NCBI GenBank assembly: GCA_036172665.1
Contig: CM069872.1
Span: 25,858,001 to 25,922,000 of the forward strand
DNA: 64,000 nucleotides
Source: Prosopocoilus inquinatus
Lineage: Eukaryota; Arthropoda; Insecta; Coleoptera; Lucanidae
Direction of reading: 5' to 3'
Shown: positions 53,251 to 64,000 of the stretch, one piece after another
Position numbering within the stretch: the stretch's first letter is position 1
Layout of the letters: each line of letters opens with the position of its first letter
Program-made: the position numbers and the translations under genes
Notes under the pieces: generated by a model
Databases searched by the model: none
The model's input: only the letters and a program-made list of their open reading frames with translations
What the model was told of the DNA's origin: nothing

Positions 53251-55335
53251 CAACACGCATTAGCGTTGTTCCTGTGATGTATCTAATCGATCCTTACTCA
53301 TCTATCATGTTATTTGGCGTTTCGATGGACTCCAGTAGCTCTGATGTGAGATACGACGTTCTTGGACGCAGCAGGTGCTGGAAATAGTTTTAAACGAAAC
53401 AACACGTATTAGCGTTGTTCCTGTGCTGTATCTAATCGATCCTTACTCATCTATCATGTTATTTGGCGTTTCGATGGACTCCAGTAGCTCTGATGTGAGA
53501 TACGACGTTTTCGGACGCAGCAGAAGCTGGAAATAGTTTTAAACGAAACAACACGCATTAGCGTCTTTCCTGTGATGTATCTAATCGATCCTTACTCATC
53601 TATCATGTTATTTGACGTTTGGACGAACTCCAGTAACTCTGATGTGAGATACGACGTTTTCGGACGCAGCAGAAGCTGGAAATAGTTTTGAACGAAACAA
53701 CACGTATTAGCGTTGTTCCTGTGATGTATCTAAACGATCCTTACTTATCTAACATGTTATTTGACGTTTGGATGGACTCCAGTAAGTCTGATGTGAGATA
53801 CAAAGTTCTTGGACGCAGCAAGAGCTAGAAATAGTTTTAAACGAAACAACACGTATTAGCGTTGTTCCTGTGCTGTATCTAATCGATCCTTACTTATCTA
53901 TCATGTTATTTGACGTTTCGATGGACTCCAGTAACTCTGATGTGAGATACGAAGTTTTCGGACGCAGCAGAAGCTGGAAATAGTTTTAAACGAAACAACA
54001 CGTATTAGCGTTGTTCCTGTGATGTATCTAATCGATCCTTACTCATCTATCCTGTTATTTGACGTTTGGACGGACTCCAGTAACTCTGATGAGAGATACG
54101 ACGTTTTCGGACGCAGCAGAAGCTGGAAATAGTTTTAAACGAAACAACACGCATTAGCGTTGTTCCTGTGATGTATCTAATCGATCCTTACTCATCTATC
54201 ATGTTATTTGGCGTTTCGATGGACTCCAGTAACTCTGATGTGAGATACAAAGTTATCGGACGCAGCAGAAGCTGGAAATAGTTTTGAACGAAACAACACG
54301 TATTAGCGTTGTTCCTGTGATGTATCTAAACGATCCTTACTTATCTAACATGTTATTTGACGTTTGGATGGACTCCAGTAAGTCTAATGTGAGATACAAA
54401 GTTTTGGACGCAGCAGGAGCTGGAAATAGTTCTAAACGAAACAACACGTATTAGCGTTGTTCCTGTGCTGTATCTAATCGATCCTTACTTATCTATCATG
54501 TTATTTGACGTTTCGATGGACTCCAGTAACTCTGATGATAGATACGACGTTTTCGGACGCAGCAGAAGCTGGAAATAGTTTTAAACGAAACAACACGTAT
54601 TAGCGTTGTTCCTGTAATGTATCTAATCGATCCTTACTCATCTATCATGTTATTTGACGTTTGGACGGACTCCAGTAACTCTGATGTGAGATACAAAGTT
54701 ATCGGACGCAGCAGAAGCTGGAAATAGTTTTGAACGAAACAACACGTATTAGCGTTGTTCCTGTGCTGTATCTAATCGATCCTTACTCATCTATCCTGTT
54801 ATTTGACGTTTGGACGGACTCCAGTAACTCTGATGTGAGATACAATGTTATCGGACGCAGCAGAAGCTGGAAATAGTTTTGAACCAAGCAACACGTATTA
54901 GCGTTGTTCCTGTGATGTATCTAAACGATCCTTACTTATCTAACATGTTATTTGACGTTTGGATGGACTCCAGTAACTCTGATGTGATATACGACGTTTT
55001 CGGACGCAGCAGCACCTGGAAACAGTTTTAAACGAAACAACACATATTAGCGTTGTTCCTGTGATGTATCTAATCGATCCTTACTTATCTATCATGTTAT
55101 TTGACGTTTCGATGGACTCCAGTAAGTCTGATGTGAGATACAAAGTTTTTGGACGCAGCAGGAGTTAGAAATAGTTTTAAACGAAACAACACGTATTAGC
55201 GTTGTTCCTGTGCTGTATCTAATCGATCCTTACTTATCTATCATGTTATTTGACGTTTCGATGGACTCCAGTAACTCTGATGTGAGATGCGACGTTTTCG
55301 GACGCAGCAGAAGCTGGAAATAGTTTTAAACGAAA
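53251..55335 (+). repeat. Mixed block, 14 monomers, copy of 46,696-48,631
   Basis: Order: P Q R' H' C D G H'' C''' A' S1' S2 S3/C I. It shares GCAGGTGCTGG, GACGAACTCC, the lost T and GAACCAAGCAAC with the earlier block. C and D are separate here, raising the offset from 6,555 to 6,704 bp. After I the copies part: here Q follows, there J'. Confidence 0.88.
54402..54405. other. 1-bp deletion, T run of four in H'' (second copy)
   Basis: Same shortened T run as at 47,698, 6,704 bp downstream. This H'' also has a private TAAGTCTAATG. Confidence 0.88.
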
Positions 55336-57123
55336 CAACACGTATTAGCGTTGTTCCTGTGCTGTATCTAATCGATCCTTACTCATCTATCATGTTATTT
55401 GGCGTTTCGATGGACTCCAGTAGCTCTGATGTGAGATACGACGTTTTCGGACGCAGCAGAAGCTGGAAATAGTTTTAAACGAAACAACACGCATTAGCGT
55501 CTTTCCTGTGATGTATCTAATCGATCCTTACTCATCTATTCTGTTATTTGACGTTTGGACGGACTCCAGTAACTCTGATGAGAGATACGACGTTTTCGGA
55601 CGCAGCAGAAGCTGGAAATAGTTTTAAACGAGACAACACGCATTAGCGTTGTTCCTGTGATGTATCTAATCGATCCTTACTCATCTATCATGTTATTTGA
55701 CGTTTCGATGGACTCCAGTAACTCTAATGTGAGAAACGAAATTTTCGGACGCAGCAGAAGCTGGAAATAGTTTTAAACGAAACAACACGCATTAGCGTTG
55801 TTCCTGTGATGTATCTAATCGATCCTTACTTATCTATCATGTTATTTGACGTTTGGATGGACTCCAGTAACCCTGACGTGAGATACGAAGTTCTCGGACG
55901 CAGCAGAAGCTGGAAATAGTTTTAAACGAAACAACACGCATTAGCGTTGTTCCTGTGATGTATCTAATCGATCCTTACTCATCTATCATGTTATTTGGCG
56001 TTTCGATGGACTCCAGTAACTCTGATGTGAGATACAAAGTTATCGGACGCAGCAGAAGCTGGAAATAGTTTTGAACGAAACAACACGTATTAGCGTTGTT
56101 CCTGTGATGTATCTAAACGATCCTTACTTATCTAACATGTTATTTGACGTTTGGATGGACTCCAGTAAGTCTGATGTGAGATACAAAGTTTTTGGACGCA
56201 GCAGGAGTTAGAAATAGTTTTAAACGAAACAACACGTATTAGCGTTGTTCCTGTGCTGTATCTAATCGATCCTTACTTATCTATCATGTTATTTGACGTT
56301 TCGATGGACTTCAGTAACTCTGATGTGAGATGCGATGTTTTCGGACGCAGCAGAAGCTGGAAATAGTTTTAAACGAAACAACACATATTAGCGTTGTTCC
56401 TGTGATGTATCTAATCGATCCTTACTCATCTATCATGATATTTGACGTTTGGACGGACTCCAGTACCTCTGATGAGAGATACAAAGTTCTCGGACGCAGT
56501 AGAAGCTGGAAATAGTTTTAAACGAAACAACACGCATTAGCGTTGTTCCTGTGATGTATCTAATCGATCCTTACTTATCTATCATGTTATTTGGCGTTTC
56601 GATGGACTCCAGTAACTCTGATGAGAGATACGACGTTTTCGGACGCAGCAGAAGCTGGAAATAGTTTTAAACGAAACAACACGCATTAGCGTTGTTCCTG
56701 TGATGTATCTAATCGATCCTTACTCATCTATCATGTTATTTGGCGTTTCGATGGACTCCAGTAACTCTGATGTGAGATACAAAGTTATCGGACGCAGCAG
56801 AAGCTGGAAATAGTTTTGAACGAAACAACACGTATTAGCGTTGTTCCTGTGATGTATCTAAACGATCCTTACTTATCTAACATGTTATTTGACGTTTGGA
56901 TGGACTCCAGTAAGTCTGATGTGAGATACAAATTTCTTGGACGCAGCAAGAGCTAGAAATAGTTTTAAACGAAACAACACGTATTAGCGTTGTTCCTGTG
57001 CTGTATCTAATCGATCCTTACTTATCTATCATGTTATTTGACGTTTCGATGGACTCCAGTAACTCTGATGTGAGATACGACGTTCTTGGACGCAGCAGGA
57101 GCTGGAAATAGTTTTAAACGAAA
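55336..57123 (+). repeat. Family-1-like block, 12 monomers: Q R/D E F G H I J C/G G H' C/P
   Basis: R/D starts GCGTCTTTCC and ends as D (CTATTCTG, GATGAGAG). The first seven monomers' order Q R/D E F G H recurs at 57,124, offset exactly 1,788 bp (12 x 149), with the rare CTATTCTG in both. The I monomer at 56,230 has GACTTCAG and GATGCGATG; J has ATGATATTTG. The C/G monomer at 56,528 mixes CTTAT, GGCGTTTCG and GATGAGAG. Confidence 0.85.
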
Positions 57124-58166
57124 CAACACGTATTAGCGTTGTTCCTGTGCTGTATCTAATCGATCCTTACTCATCTATCATGTTATTTGGCGTTTCGATG
57201 GACTCCAGTAGCTCTGATGTGAGATACGACGTTTTCGGACGCAGCAGAAGCTGGAAATAGTTTTAAACGAAACAACACGCATTAGCGTCTTTCCTGTGAT
57301 GTATCTAATCGATCCTTACTCATCTATTCTGTTATTTGACGTTTGGACGGACTCCAGTAACTCTGATGAGAGATACGACGTTTTCGGACGCAGCAGAAGC
57401 TGGAAATAGTTTTAAACGAGACAACACGCATTAGCGTTGTTCCTGTGATGTATCTAATCGATCCTTACTCATCTATCATGTTATTTGACGTTTCGATGGA
57501 CTCCAGTAACTCTAATGTGAGAAACGAAATTTTCGGACGCAGCAGAAGCTGGAAATAGTTTTAAACGAAACAACACGCATTAGCGTTGTTCCTGTGATGT
57601 ATCTAATCGATCCTTACTTATCTATCATGTTATTTGACGTTTGGATGGACTCCAGTAACCCTGACGTGAGATACGAAGTTCTCGGACGCAGCAGAAGCTG
57701 GAAATAGTTTTAAACGAAACAACACGCATTAGCGTTGTTCCTGTGATGTATCTAATCGATCCTTACTCATCTATCATGTTATTTGGCGTTTCGATGGACT
57801 CCAGTAACTCTGATGTGAGATACAAAGTTATCGGACGCAGCAGAAGCTGGAAATAGTTTTGAACGAAACAACACGTATTAGCGTTGTTCCTGTGATGTAT
57901 CTAAACGACCCTTACTTATCTAACATGTTATTTGACGTTTGGATGGACTCCAGTAAGTCTGATGTGAGATACAAAGTTTTTGGACGCAGCAGGAGTTAGA
58001 AATAGTTTTAAACGAAACAACACGTATTAGCGTTGTTCCTGTGATGTATCTAACCGATCCTTACTCATCTATCATGTTATTTGGCGTTTCGATGGACTCC
58101 AGTAACTCTGATGTGAGATACAAAGTTATCGGACGCAGCAGGAGCTGGAAATAGTTTTAAACGAAA
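57124..58166 (+). repeat. Copy of the Q to H segment, 7 monomers: Q R/D E F G H G'
   Basis: Q to H repeats 55,336-56,229. G' at 58,018 starts CGTATT with TAACCG, carries GGCGTTTCG and ends GCAGGAGCTGG, a combination not seen elsewhere in the window. H has a private AACGACCC. Confidence 0.85.
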
Positions 58167-59494
58167 CAACACGTATTAGCGTTGTTCCTGTGCTGTATCT
58201 AATCGATCCTTACTTATCTATCATGTTATTTGACGTTTCGATGGACTCCAGTAACTCTGATGTGAGATGCGACGTTTTCGGACGCAGCAGAAGCTGGAAA
58301 TAGTTTTAAACGAAACAACACGTATTAGCGTTGTTCCTGTGATGTATCTAATCGATCCTTACTCATCTATCATGTTATTTGACGTTTGGACGGACTCCAG
58401 TACCTCTGATGAGAGATACAAAGTTCTCGGACGCAGTAGAAGCTGGAAATAGTTTTGAACGAAACAACACGTATTAGCGTTGTTCCTGTGATGTATCTAA
58501 ACGATCCTTACTTATCTAACATGTTATTTGCCGTTTGCATGGACTCCAGTAAGTCTGATGTGAGATACGATGTTTTCGGACGCAGCAGAAGCTGGAAATA
58601 GTTTTAAACGAAACAACACGCATTAGCGTTGTTCCTGTGATGGATCTAATCGATCCTTACTTATCTATCATGTTATTTGACGTTTGGATGGACTCCAGTA
58701 AGTCTGATGTGAGATACGACGTTTTCGGACGCAGCAGAAGCTGGAAATAGTTTTAAACGAAACAACACGCATTAGCGTTGTTCCTGTGATGTATCTAATC
58801 GATCCTTACTCATCTATCATGTTATTTGGCGTTTCGATGGACTCCAGTAGCTCTGATGTGAGATACGACGTTCTTGGACGCAGCAGGAGCTGGAAATAGT
58901 TTTAAACGAAACAACACGTATTAGCGTTGTTCCTGTGATGTATCTAATCGATCCTTACTCATCTATCATGTTATTTGACGTTTGGACGGTCTCCAGAGAT
59001 ACAAAGTTCTCGGACGCAGTAGAAGCTGGAAATAGTTTTGAACGAAACAACACGTATTAGCGTTGTTCCTGTGATGTATCTAAACGATCCTTACTTATCT
59101 AACATGTTATTTGCCGTTTGCATGGACTCCAGTAAGTCTGATGTGAGATACGATGTTTTCGGACGCAGCAGAAGCTGGAAATAGTTTTAAACGAAACAAC
59201 ACGCATTAGCGTTGTTCCTGTGATGTATCTAATCGATCCTTACTTATCTATCATGTTATTTGACGTTTGGATGGACTGCAGTAGCTCTGATGTGAGATAT
59301 GACGTTTTCGGACGCAGCAGAAGCTGGAAAAAGTTTTAAACGAAACAACACGCATTAGCGTCTTTCCTGTGATGTATCTAATCGATCCTTACTCATCTAT
59401 CATGTTATTTGACGTTTGGACGGACTCCAGTAACTCTGATGTGAGATACAATGTTATCGGACGCAGCAGAAGCTGGAAATAGTTTTGAACGAAA
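58167..59494 (+). repeat. Family-1 block with an internal deletion: I J K L P J(del) K L/Q R
   Basis: The monomer at 58,912 combines an S3-like GACGGTCTCC with a J-like end (AAGTTCTCGG, CAGTAG) across a 13-bp loss. It is followed by a second K, so K occurs twice in seven monomers. L/Q at 59,197 has GGACTGCAG and TAGCTCT; L at 58,614 has GTGATGGATC. Confidence 0.85.
58996..58997. other. 13-bp deletion junction
   Basis: CTCCAG is joined to AGATAC; the usual TAACTCTGATGTG between them is missing. The monomer is 136 bp, the shortest non-fused unit in the window, and it also marks a hybrid boundary between S3-like and J-like sequence. Confidence 0.9.
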
Positions 59495-60984
59495 CAACAC
59501 GTATTAGCGTTGTTCCTGTGATGTATCTAAACGATCCTTACTTATCTAACATGTTATTTGACGTTTGGATGGACTCCAGTAACTCTGATGTGATATACGA
59601 CGTTTTCGGACGCAGCAGCACCTGGAAACAGTTTTAAACGAAACAACACATATTAGCGTTGTTCCTGTGATGTATCTAATCGATCCTTACTCATCTATCA
59701 TGTTATTTGACGTTTGGACGGTCTCCAGTAACTCTGATGTGAGATACAAAGTTATCGGACGCAGCAGAAGCTGGAAATAGTTTTGAACGAAACAACACGT
59801 ATTAGCGTTGTTCCTGTGCTGTATCTAATCGATCCTTACTCATCTATCGTGTTATTTGACGTTTGGATGGACTCCAGTAACTCTGATGAGAGATACAAAG
59901 ATTTCGGGCGCAGCAGAAGCTGGAAATAGTTTTAAACGAAACAACACGCATTAGCGTTGTTCCTGTGATGTATCTAATCGATCCTTACTCATCTATCATG
60001 TTATTTGACGTTTCGATGGACTCCAGTAACTCTGATGAGAGATACGACGTTTTCGGACGCAGCAGAAGCTGGAAATAGTTTTAAACAAAACAACACGTAT
60101 TAGCGTTGTTCCTGTGATGTATCTAAACGATCCTTACTTATCTAACATGTTATTTGACGTTAGGATGGACTCCAGTAAGTCTGATGTGAGATACAAAGTC
60201 TTTGGACGCAGCAGGAGCTGGAAATAGTTTTAAACGAAACAATACGTATTAGCGTTGTTCCTGTGCTGTATCTAATCGATCCTTACTCATCTATCATGTT
60301 ATTTGACGTTTGGACGGACTCCAGTAACTCTGATGTGAGATACAAAGTTATCGGACGCAGCAGAAGCTGGAAATAGTTTTGAACGAAACAACACGTATTA
60401 GCGTTGTTCCTGTGATGTATCTAAACGATCCTTACTTATCTAACATGTTATTTGACGTTTGGATGGACTCCAGTAACTCTGATGTGATATACGACGTTTT
60501 CGGACGCAGCAGCACCTGGAAACAGTTTTAAACGAAACAACACATATTAGCGTTGTTCCTGTGATGTATCTAATCGATCCTTACTCATCTATCATGTTAT
60601 TTGACGTTTGGACGGTCTCCAGTAACTCTGATGTGAGATACAAAGTTATCGGACGCAGCAGAAGCTGGAAATAGTTTTGAACGAAACAACACGTATTAGC
60701 GTTGTTCCTGTGCTGTATCTAATCGATCCTTACTCATCTATCATGTTATTTGACGTTTGGATGGACTCCAGTAACTCTGATGAGAGATACAAAGATTTCG
60801 GGCGCAGCAGAAGCTGGAAATAGATTTGAACGAAACAACACGTATTAGCGTTGTTCCTGTGCTGTATCTAATCGATCCTTACTCATCTATCATGTTATTT
60901 GTCGTTTGGATGGACTCCAGTAAGTCTGATGTGAGATACAAAGTCTTTGGACGCAGCAGGAGCTGGAAATAGTTTTAAACGAAA
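59495..60984 (+). repeat. Condensed family-2 block with a 6-monomer duplication
   Basis: Order: S2 S3 S5 E/D S6 A'/S1 S2 S3 S5 S6. S2 at 59,495 and 60,389 are 894 bp apart (6 x 149). S4 is absent from both copies. S3 reads CACATATTAGCG, not TTAACG. The first S5 has a private ATCGTG. The last S6 has GTCGTTTGG and CTCAT in place of CTTAT. Confidence 0.85.
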
Positions 60985-62027
60985 CAACACGTATTACCGT
61001 TGTTCCTGTGCTGTATCTAATCGATCCTTACTTATCTATCATGTTATTTGACGTTTCGATGGACTCCAGTACCTCTGATGAGAGATACGACGTTTTCGGA
61101 CGCAGCAGAAGCTGGAAATAGTTTTAAACGAAACAACACGTATTAGCGTTGTTCCTGTGATGTATCTAATCGATCCTTACTTATCTATCATGTTATTTGA
61201 CGTTTCGATGGACTCCAGTACCTCTGATGAGAGATACGACGTTTTCGGACGCAGCAGAAGCTGGAAATAGTTTTAAACGAAACAACACGCATTAGCGTTG
61301 TTCCTGTGATGTATCTAATCGATCCTTACTTATCTATCATGTTATTTGACGTTTGGATGGACTCCAGTAAGTCTGATGTGAGATACAAAGTTTTTGGACG
61401 CAGCAGGAGCTGGAAATAGTTTTAAACGAAACAGCACGCATTAGCGTTGTTCCTGTGATGCATCTAATCGATCCTTACTCATCTATCATGTTATTTGGCG
61501 TTTCGATGGACTCCAGTATCTCTGATGTGAGATACAAAGTTATCGGACGCAGCAGAAGCTGGAAATAGTTTTGAACGAAACAACACGTATTAGCCTTGTT
61601 CCTGTGATGTATCTAAACGATCCTTACTTATCTAACATGTTATTTGACGTTTGGATGGACTAAAGTAAGTCTGATGTGAGATACAAAGTTTTTGGACGCA
61701 GCAGGAGTTAGAAATAGTTTTAAAAGAAACAACACGTATTAGCGTTGTTCCTGTGCTGTATCTAATCGATCCTTACTTATCTATCATGTTATTTGACGTT
61801 TCGATGGACTCCAGTAACTCTGATGTGAGATGCGACGTTCTCGGACGCAGTAGAAGCTGGAAATAGTTTTGAACGAAACAACACGTATTAGCGTTGTTCC
61901 TGTGATGTATCTAAACGATCCTTACTTATCTAACATGTTATTTGCCGTTTGCATGGACTCCAGTAAGTCTGATGTGAGATACGACGTTTTCGGACGCAGC
62001 AGGAGCTGGAAATAGTTTTAAACGAAA
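60985..62027 (+). repeat. Mosaic block, 7 monomers: C/J C/J L/H G H I/J K
   Basis: Two successive C/J hybrids (GACGTTTCG, TACCTCTGATGAG, ACGACG) differ at GTGCTG and GTGATG. L/H has L's 5' half and H's 3' half. G has CAGCACG and GATGCATC. H has GGACTAAAG, breaking the otherwise near-constant GGACTCCAG. I/J at 61,730 joins GATGCGACG to TCTCGGACGCAGTAG. Many hybrids and private changes sit in this 1 kb. Confidence 0.82.
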
Positions 62028-63964
62028 CAACACGTATTAGCGTTGTTCCTGTGCTGTATCTAATCGATCCTTACTCATCTATCATGTTATTTGGCGTTTC
62101 GATGGACTCCAGTAGCTCTGATGTGAGATACGACGTTTTCGGACGCAGCAGAAGCTGGAAATAGTTTTAAACGAAACAACACATATTAGCGTTGTTCCTG
62201 TAATGTATCTAATCGATCCTTGCTCATCTATCATGTTATTTGACGTTTGGACGGACTCCAGTAACTCTGATGTGAGATACGACGTTTTCGGACGCAGCAG
62301 AAGCTGGAAATAGTTTTAAACGAAACAACACGTATTAGCGTTGTTCCTGTGATGTATCTAATCGATCCTTACTCATCTATCCTGTTATTTGACGTTTGGA
62401 CGGACTCCAGTAACTCTGATGCGAGATACGACGTTTTCGGACGCAGCAGAAGCTGGAAATAGTTTTAAACGAGACAACACGCATTAGCGTTGTTCCTGTG
62501 ATGTATCTAATCGATCCTTACTCATCTATCATGTTATTTGACGTTTCGATGGACTCCAGTAACTCTAATGTGTGAAACGAAATTTTCGGTCGCAGCAGAA
62601 GCTGGAAATAGTTTTAAACGAAACAACACGCATTAGCGTTGTTCCTGTGATGTATCTAATCGATCCTCACTTATCTATCATGTTATTTGACGTTTGGATG
62701 GACTCCAGTAACCCTGACGTGAGATACGAAGTTCTCGGACGCAGCAGAAGCTGGAAATAGTTTTAAACGAAACAACACGCATTAGCGTTGTTCCTGTGAT
62801 GTATCTAATCGATCCTTACTCATCTATCATGTTATTTGGCGTTTCGATGGACTCCAGTAACTCTGATGTAAGATACAAAGTTATCGGACGCAGCAGAAGC
62901 TGGAAATAGTTTTGAACGAAACAACACGTATTAGCGTTGTTCCTGTGATGTATCTAAACGATCCTTACTTATCTAACATGTTATTTGACGTTTGGATGGA
63001 CTCCAGTAAGTCTGATGTGAGATACAAAGTTTTTGGACGCAGCAGGAGCTGGAAATAGTTTTAAACGAAACAACACGTATTAGCGTTGTTCCTGTGCTGT
63101 ATCTAATCGATCCTTACTCATCTATCATGTTATTTGGCGTTTCGATGGACTCCAGTAGCTCTGATGTGAGATACGACATTTTCGGACGCAGCAGAAGCTG
63201 GAAATAGTTTTAAACGAAACAACACGCATTAGCGTCTTTCCTGTGATGTATCTAATCGATCCTTACTCATCTATCATGTTATTTGACGTTTGGACGGACT
63301 CTAGTAACTCTGATGTGAGATACAATGTTATCGGACGCAGCAGAAGCTGGAAATAGTTTTGATCGAAACAACACGTATTAGCGTTGTTCCTGTGATGTAT
63401 CTAAACGATCCTTACTTATCTAACATGTTATTTGACGTTTGGATGGACTCCAGTAAGTCTGATGTGAGATACAAAGTTTTTGGACGCAGCAGGAGCTAGA
63501 AATAGTTTTAAACGAAACAACACGTATTAGCGTTGTTCCTGTAATGTATCTAAACGATCCTTACTCATCTATCATGTTATTTGACGTTTGGACGGACTCC
63601 AGTAACTCTGATGTGAGATACAAAGTTATCGGACGCAGCAGAAGCTGGAAATAGTTTTGAACGAAACAACACGTATTAGCGTTGTTCCTGTGATGTATCT
63701 AAACGATCCTTACTTATCTAACATGTTATTTGACGTTCGGATGGACTCCAGTAAGTCTGATGTGAGTTACCAAGTTTTAGGACGCAGCAGGAGCTAGAAA
63801 TAGTTTTAAACGAAACAACACGTATTAGCGTTGTTCCTGTGATGTATCTAATCGATCCTTACTTATCTAACATGTTATTTGCCGTTTGCATGGACTCCAG
63901 TAAGTCTGATGTGAGATACGACGTTTTCGGACGCAGCAGAAGCTGGAAATAGTTTTAAACGAAA
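62028..63964 (+). repeat. Family-1-like tail, 13 monomers: Q A' D E F G H Q R H A' B K
   Basis: Recognisable HOR segments D E F G H and R H A' B in shortened order; C and I to L are missing. Private changes: GATCCTTGC in A', GATGCGAG in D, AATGTGTGAAACG in E, GATCCTCAC in F, ACGACATT in Q, GGACTCTAG in R, GACGTTCGG and CCAAGTTTTAGG in B. Confidence 0.85.
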
Positions 63965-64000
63965 CAACACGTATTAGCGTTGTTCCTGTGATGTATCTAA
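63965..64000 (+). repeat. Partial monomer at the window end
   Basis: The first 36 bases of a monomer starting CAACACGTATT. The array evidently continues beyond the window, as it also does to the left of base 1, which starts a monomer by the phase chosen here. Confidence 0.95.

Larger units (their letters stand above)
1..64000 (+). repeat. 149-bp tandem satellite array spanning the whole window
   Basis: Monomer phase is counted from the c of CAACACG (base 1, then 150, 299, 448). All copies run in the same direction and no unrelated sequence interrupts them. Type key: A has GTAATG and TAACTCGG; B has GTGAGTT and GAGCTAG; C has GTGCTG, GACGTTTCG and ACGACGTTTTC; D has ATCCTG and GATGAGAG; E has TCTAATGTGAGAAACG; F has CCCTGACG; G has GGCGTTTCG and TTATCGG; H has TAAACG, AACATG and TAAGTCT; I has GATGCGACG; J has TACCTCT and CAGTAG; K has GCCGTTTGC; L has TAATCG with TAAGTCT and ACGACG; P has TAGCTCT and CTTGG; Q has TAGCTCT and TTTTCGG; R has GCGTCTTTCC. 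Family 2: S1 GTATCAG; S2 GATATACG and CACCTGG; S3 GACGGTCTCC; S4 GATCGTTAC; S5 GATTTCGGGCG; S6 AAGTCTTTGG. Function is unknown; a centromeric or heterochromatic satellite is inferred from structure alone. Confidence 0.98.

Noticed and set aside
1292..62760. Short open frames of 61 to 74 codons as protein-coding genes or a repetitive protein
   Set aside because: They appear only where an ATG-making or frame-shifting change occurs, cross monomer borders, and lack any recognisable domain. Stops occur in all frames of ordinary monomers.
1..64000. CRISPR-like array because of very regular repeats
   Set aside because: The repeats are directly joined 149-bp units without unique spacers, and no cas genes are present.
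1..64000. A prokaryotic or phage locus, tRNA, rRNA or a transposable element hidden in the repeats
   Set aside because: No stretch departs from the monomer; I see no room for unique sequence, no target-site duplications, no long terminal repeats and no coding region on either strand.
1..64000. Naming the species from the monomer
   Set aside because: I do not recognise this 149-bp unit. A database search with the consensus would be decisive and could not be run.

Overview
The whole 64 kb window is one uninterrupted tandem satellite DNA array. I see no gene, RNA gene, transposon or unique sequence in it. The basic unit is a 149-bp monomer, about 40% GC, always in the same orientation. Counting from base 1, about 431 monomer-equivalents fit before a final 36-bp partial copy. 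Register is kept by almost every unit. The only net length changes I find are four 1-bp losses, one 13-bp loss, two identical 63-bp losses and one 112-bp loss (255 bp in total), and these account exactly for the position of the last monomer (63,965). The organism cannot be named from this sequence. A long-read assembly of eukaryotic centromeric or other constitutive heterochromatin is the natural reading. CpG is not depleted (9 CpG in a typical monomer against about 6 expected), which weakly suggests a lineage without heavy germline CpG methylation.

Monomers fall into recurring variant types that appear in fixed order, so the array has higher-order repeat (HOR) structure. I name the types by diagnostic bases: A, B, C, D, E, F, G, H, I, J, K, L, P, Q, R (family 1) and S1-S6 plus primed variants (family 2); the key is in the first feature entry. 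The canonical family-1 HOR is the 18-mer A B C D E F G H G H I J K L P Q R H, 2,682 bp, found complete at 18,475-21,156 and 31,710-34,391, with expanded, contracted or rearranged versions elsewhere. Family-2 units carry the block S1 to S6 and are much longer (30 to 44 monomers).

Layout: family-1 HORs fill 1-21,603; family 2 runs 21,604-29,735; family 1 29,736-38,414; family 2 38,415-42,225; family 1 42,226-43,566; mostly family 2 43,567-55,335; then a rearranged mixture 55,336-62,027 and a mostly family-1 tail to the end. Over this lie several long segmental duplications: 1-5,958 with 10,429-17,580; 26,074-31,363 with 38,415-43,715 (sharing the same 63-bp deletion); about 43,270-48,630 with 49,824-55,335 (sharing the same lost T). 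Shorter tandem duplications of 6, 7, 8 and 12 monomers also occur. These fit repeated unequal exchange or break-induced copying, with gene conversion making hybrid monomers.

The points most worth a second look are the nested HOR architecture, the near-nucleosomal 149-bp length kept with very few indels, and a motif in a partly alternating subset of monomers that resembles the CENP-B box at 11 of 17 positions. Monomer typing was done by eye on diagnostic sites, not by computed alignment. No conventional gene system is present; the short open frames are by-products of the satellite.
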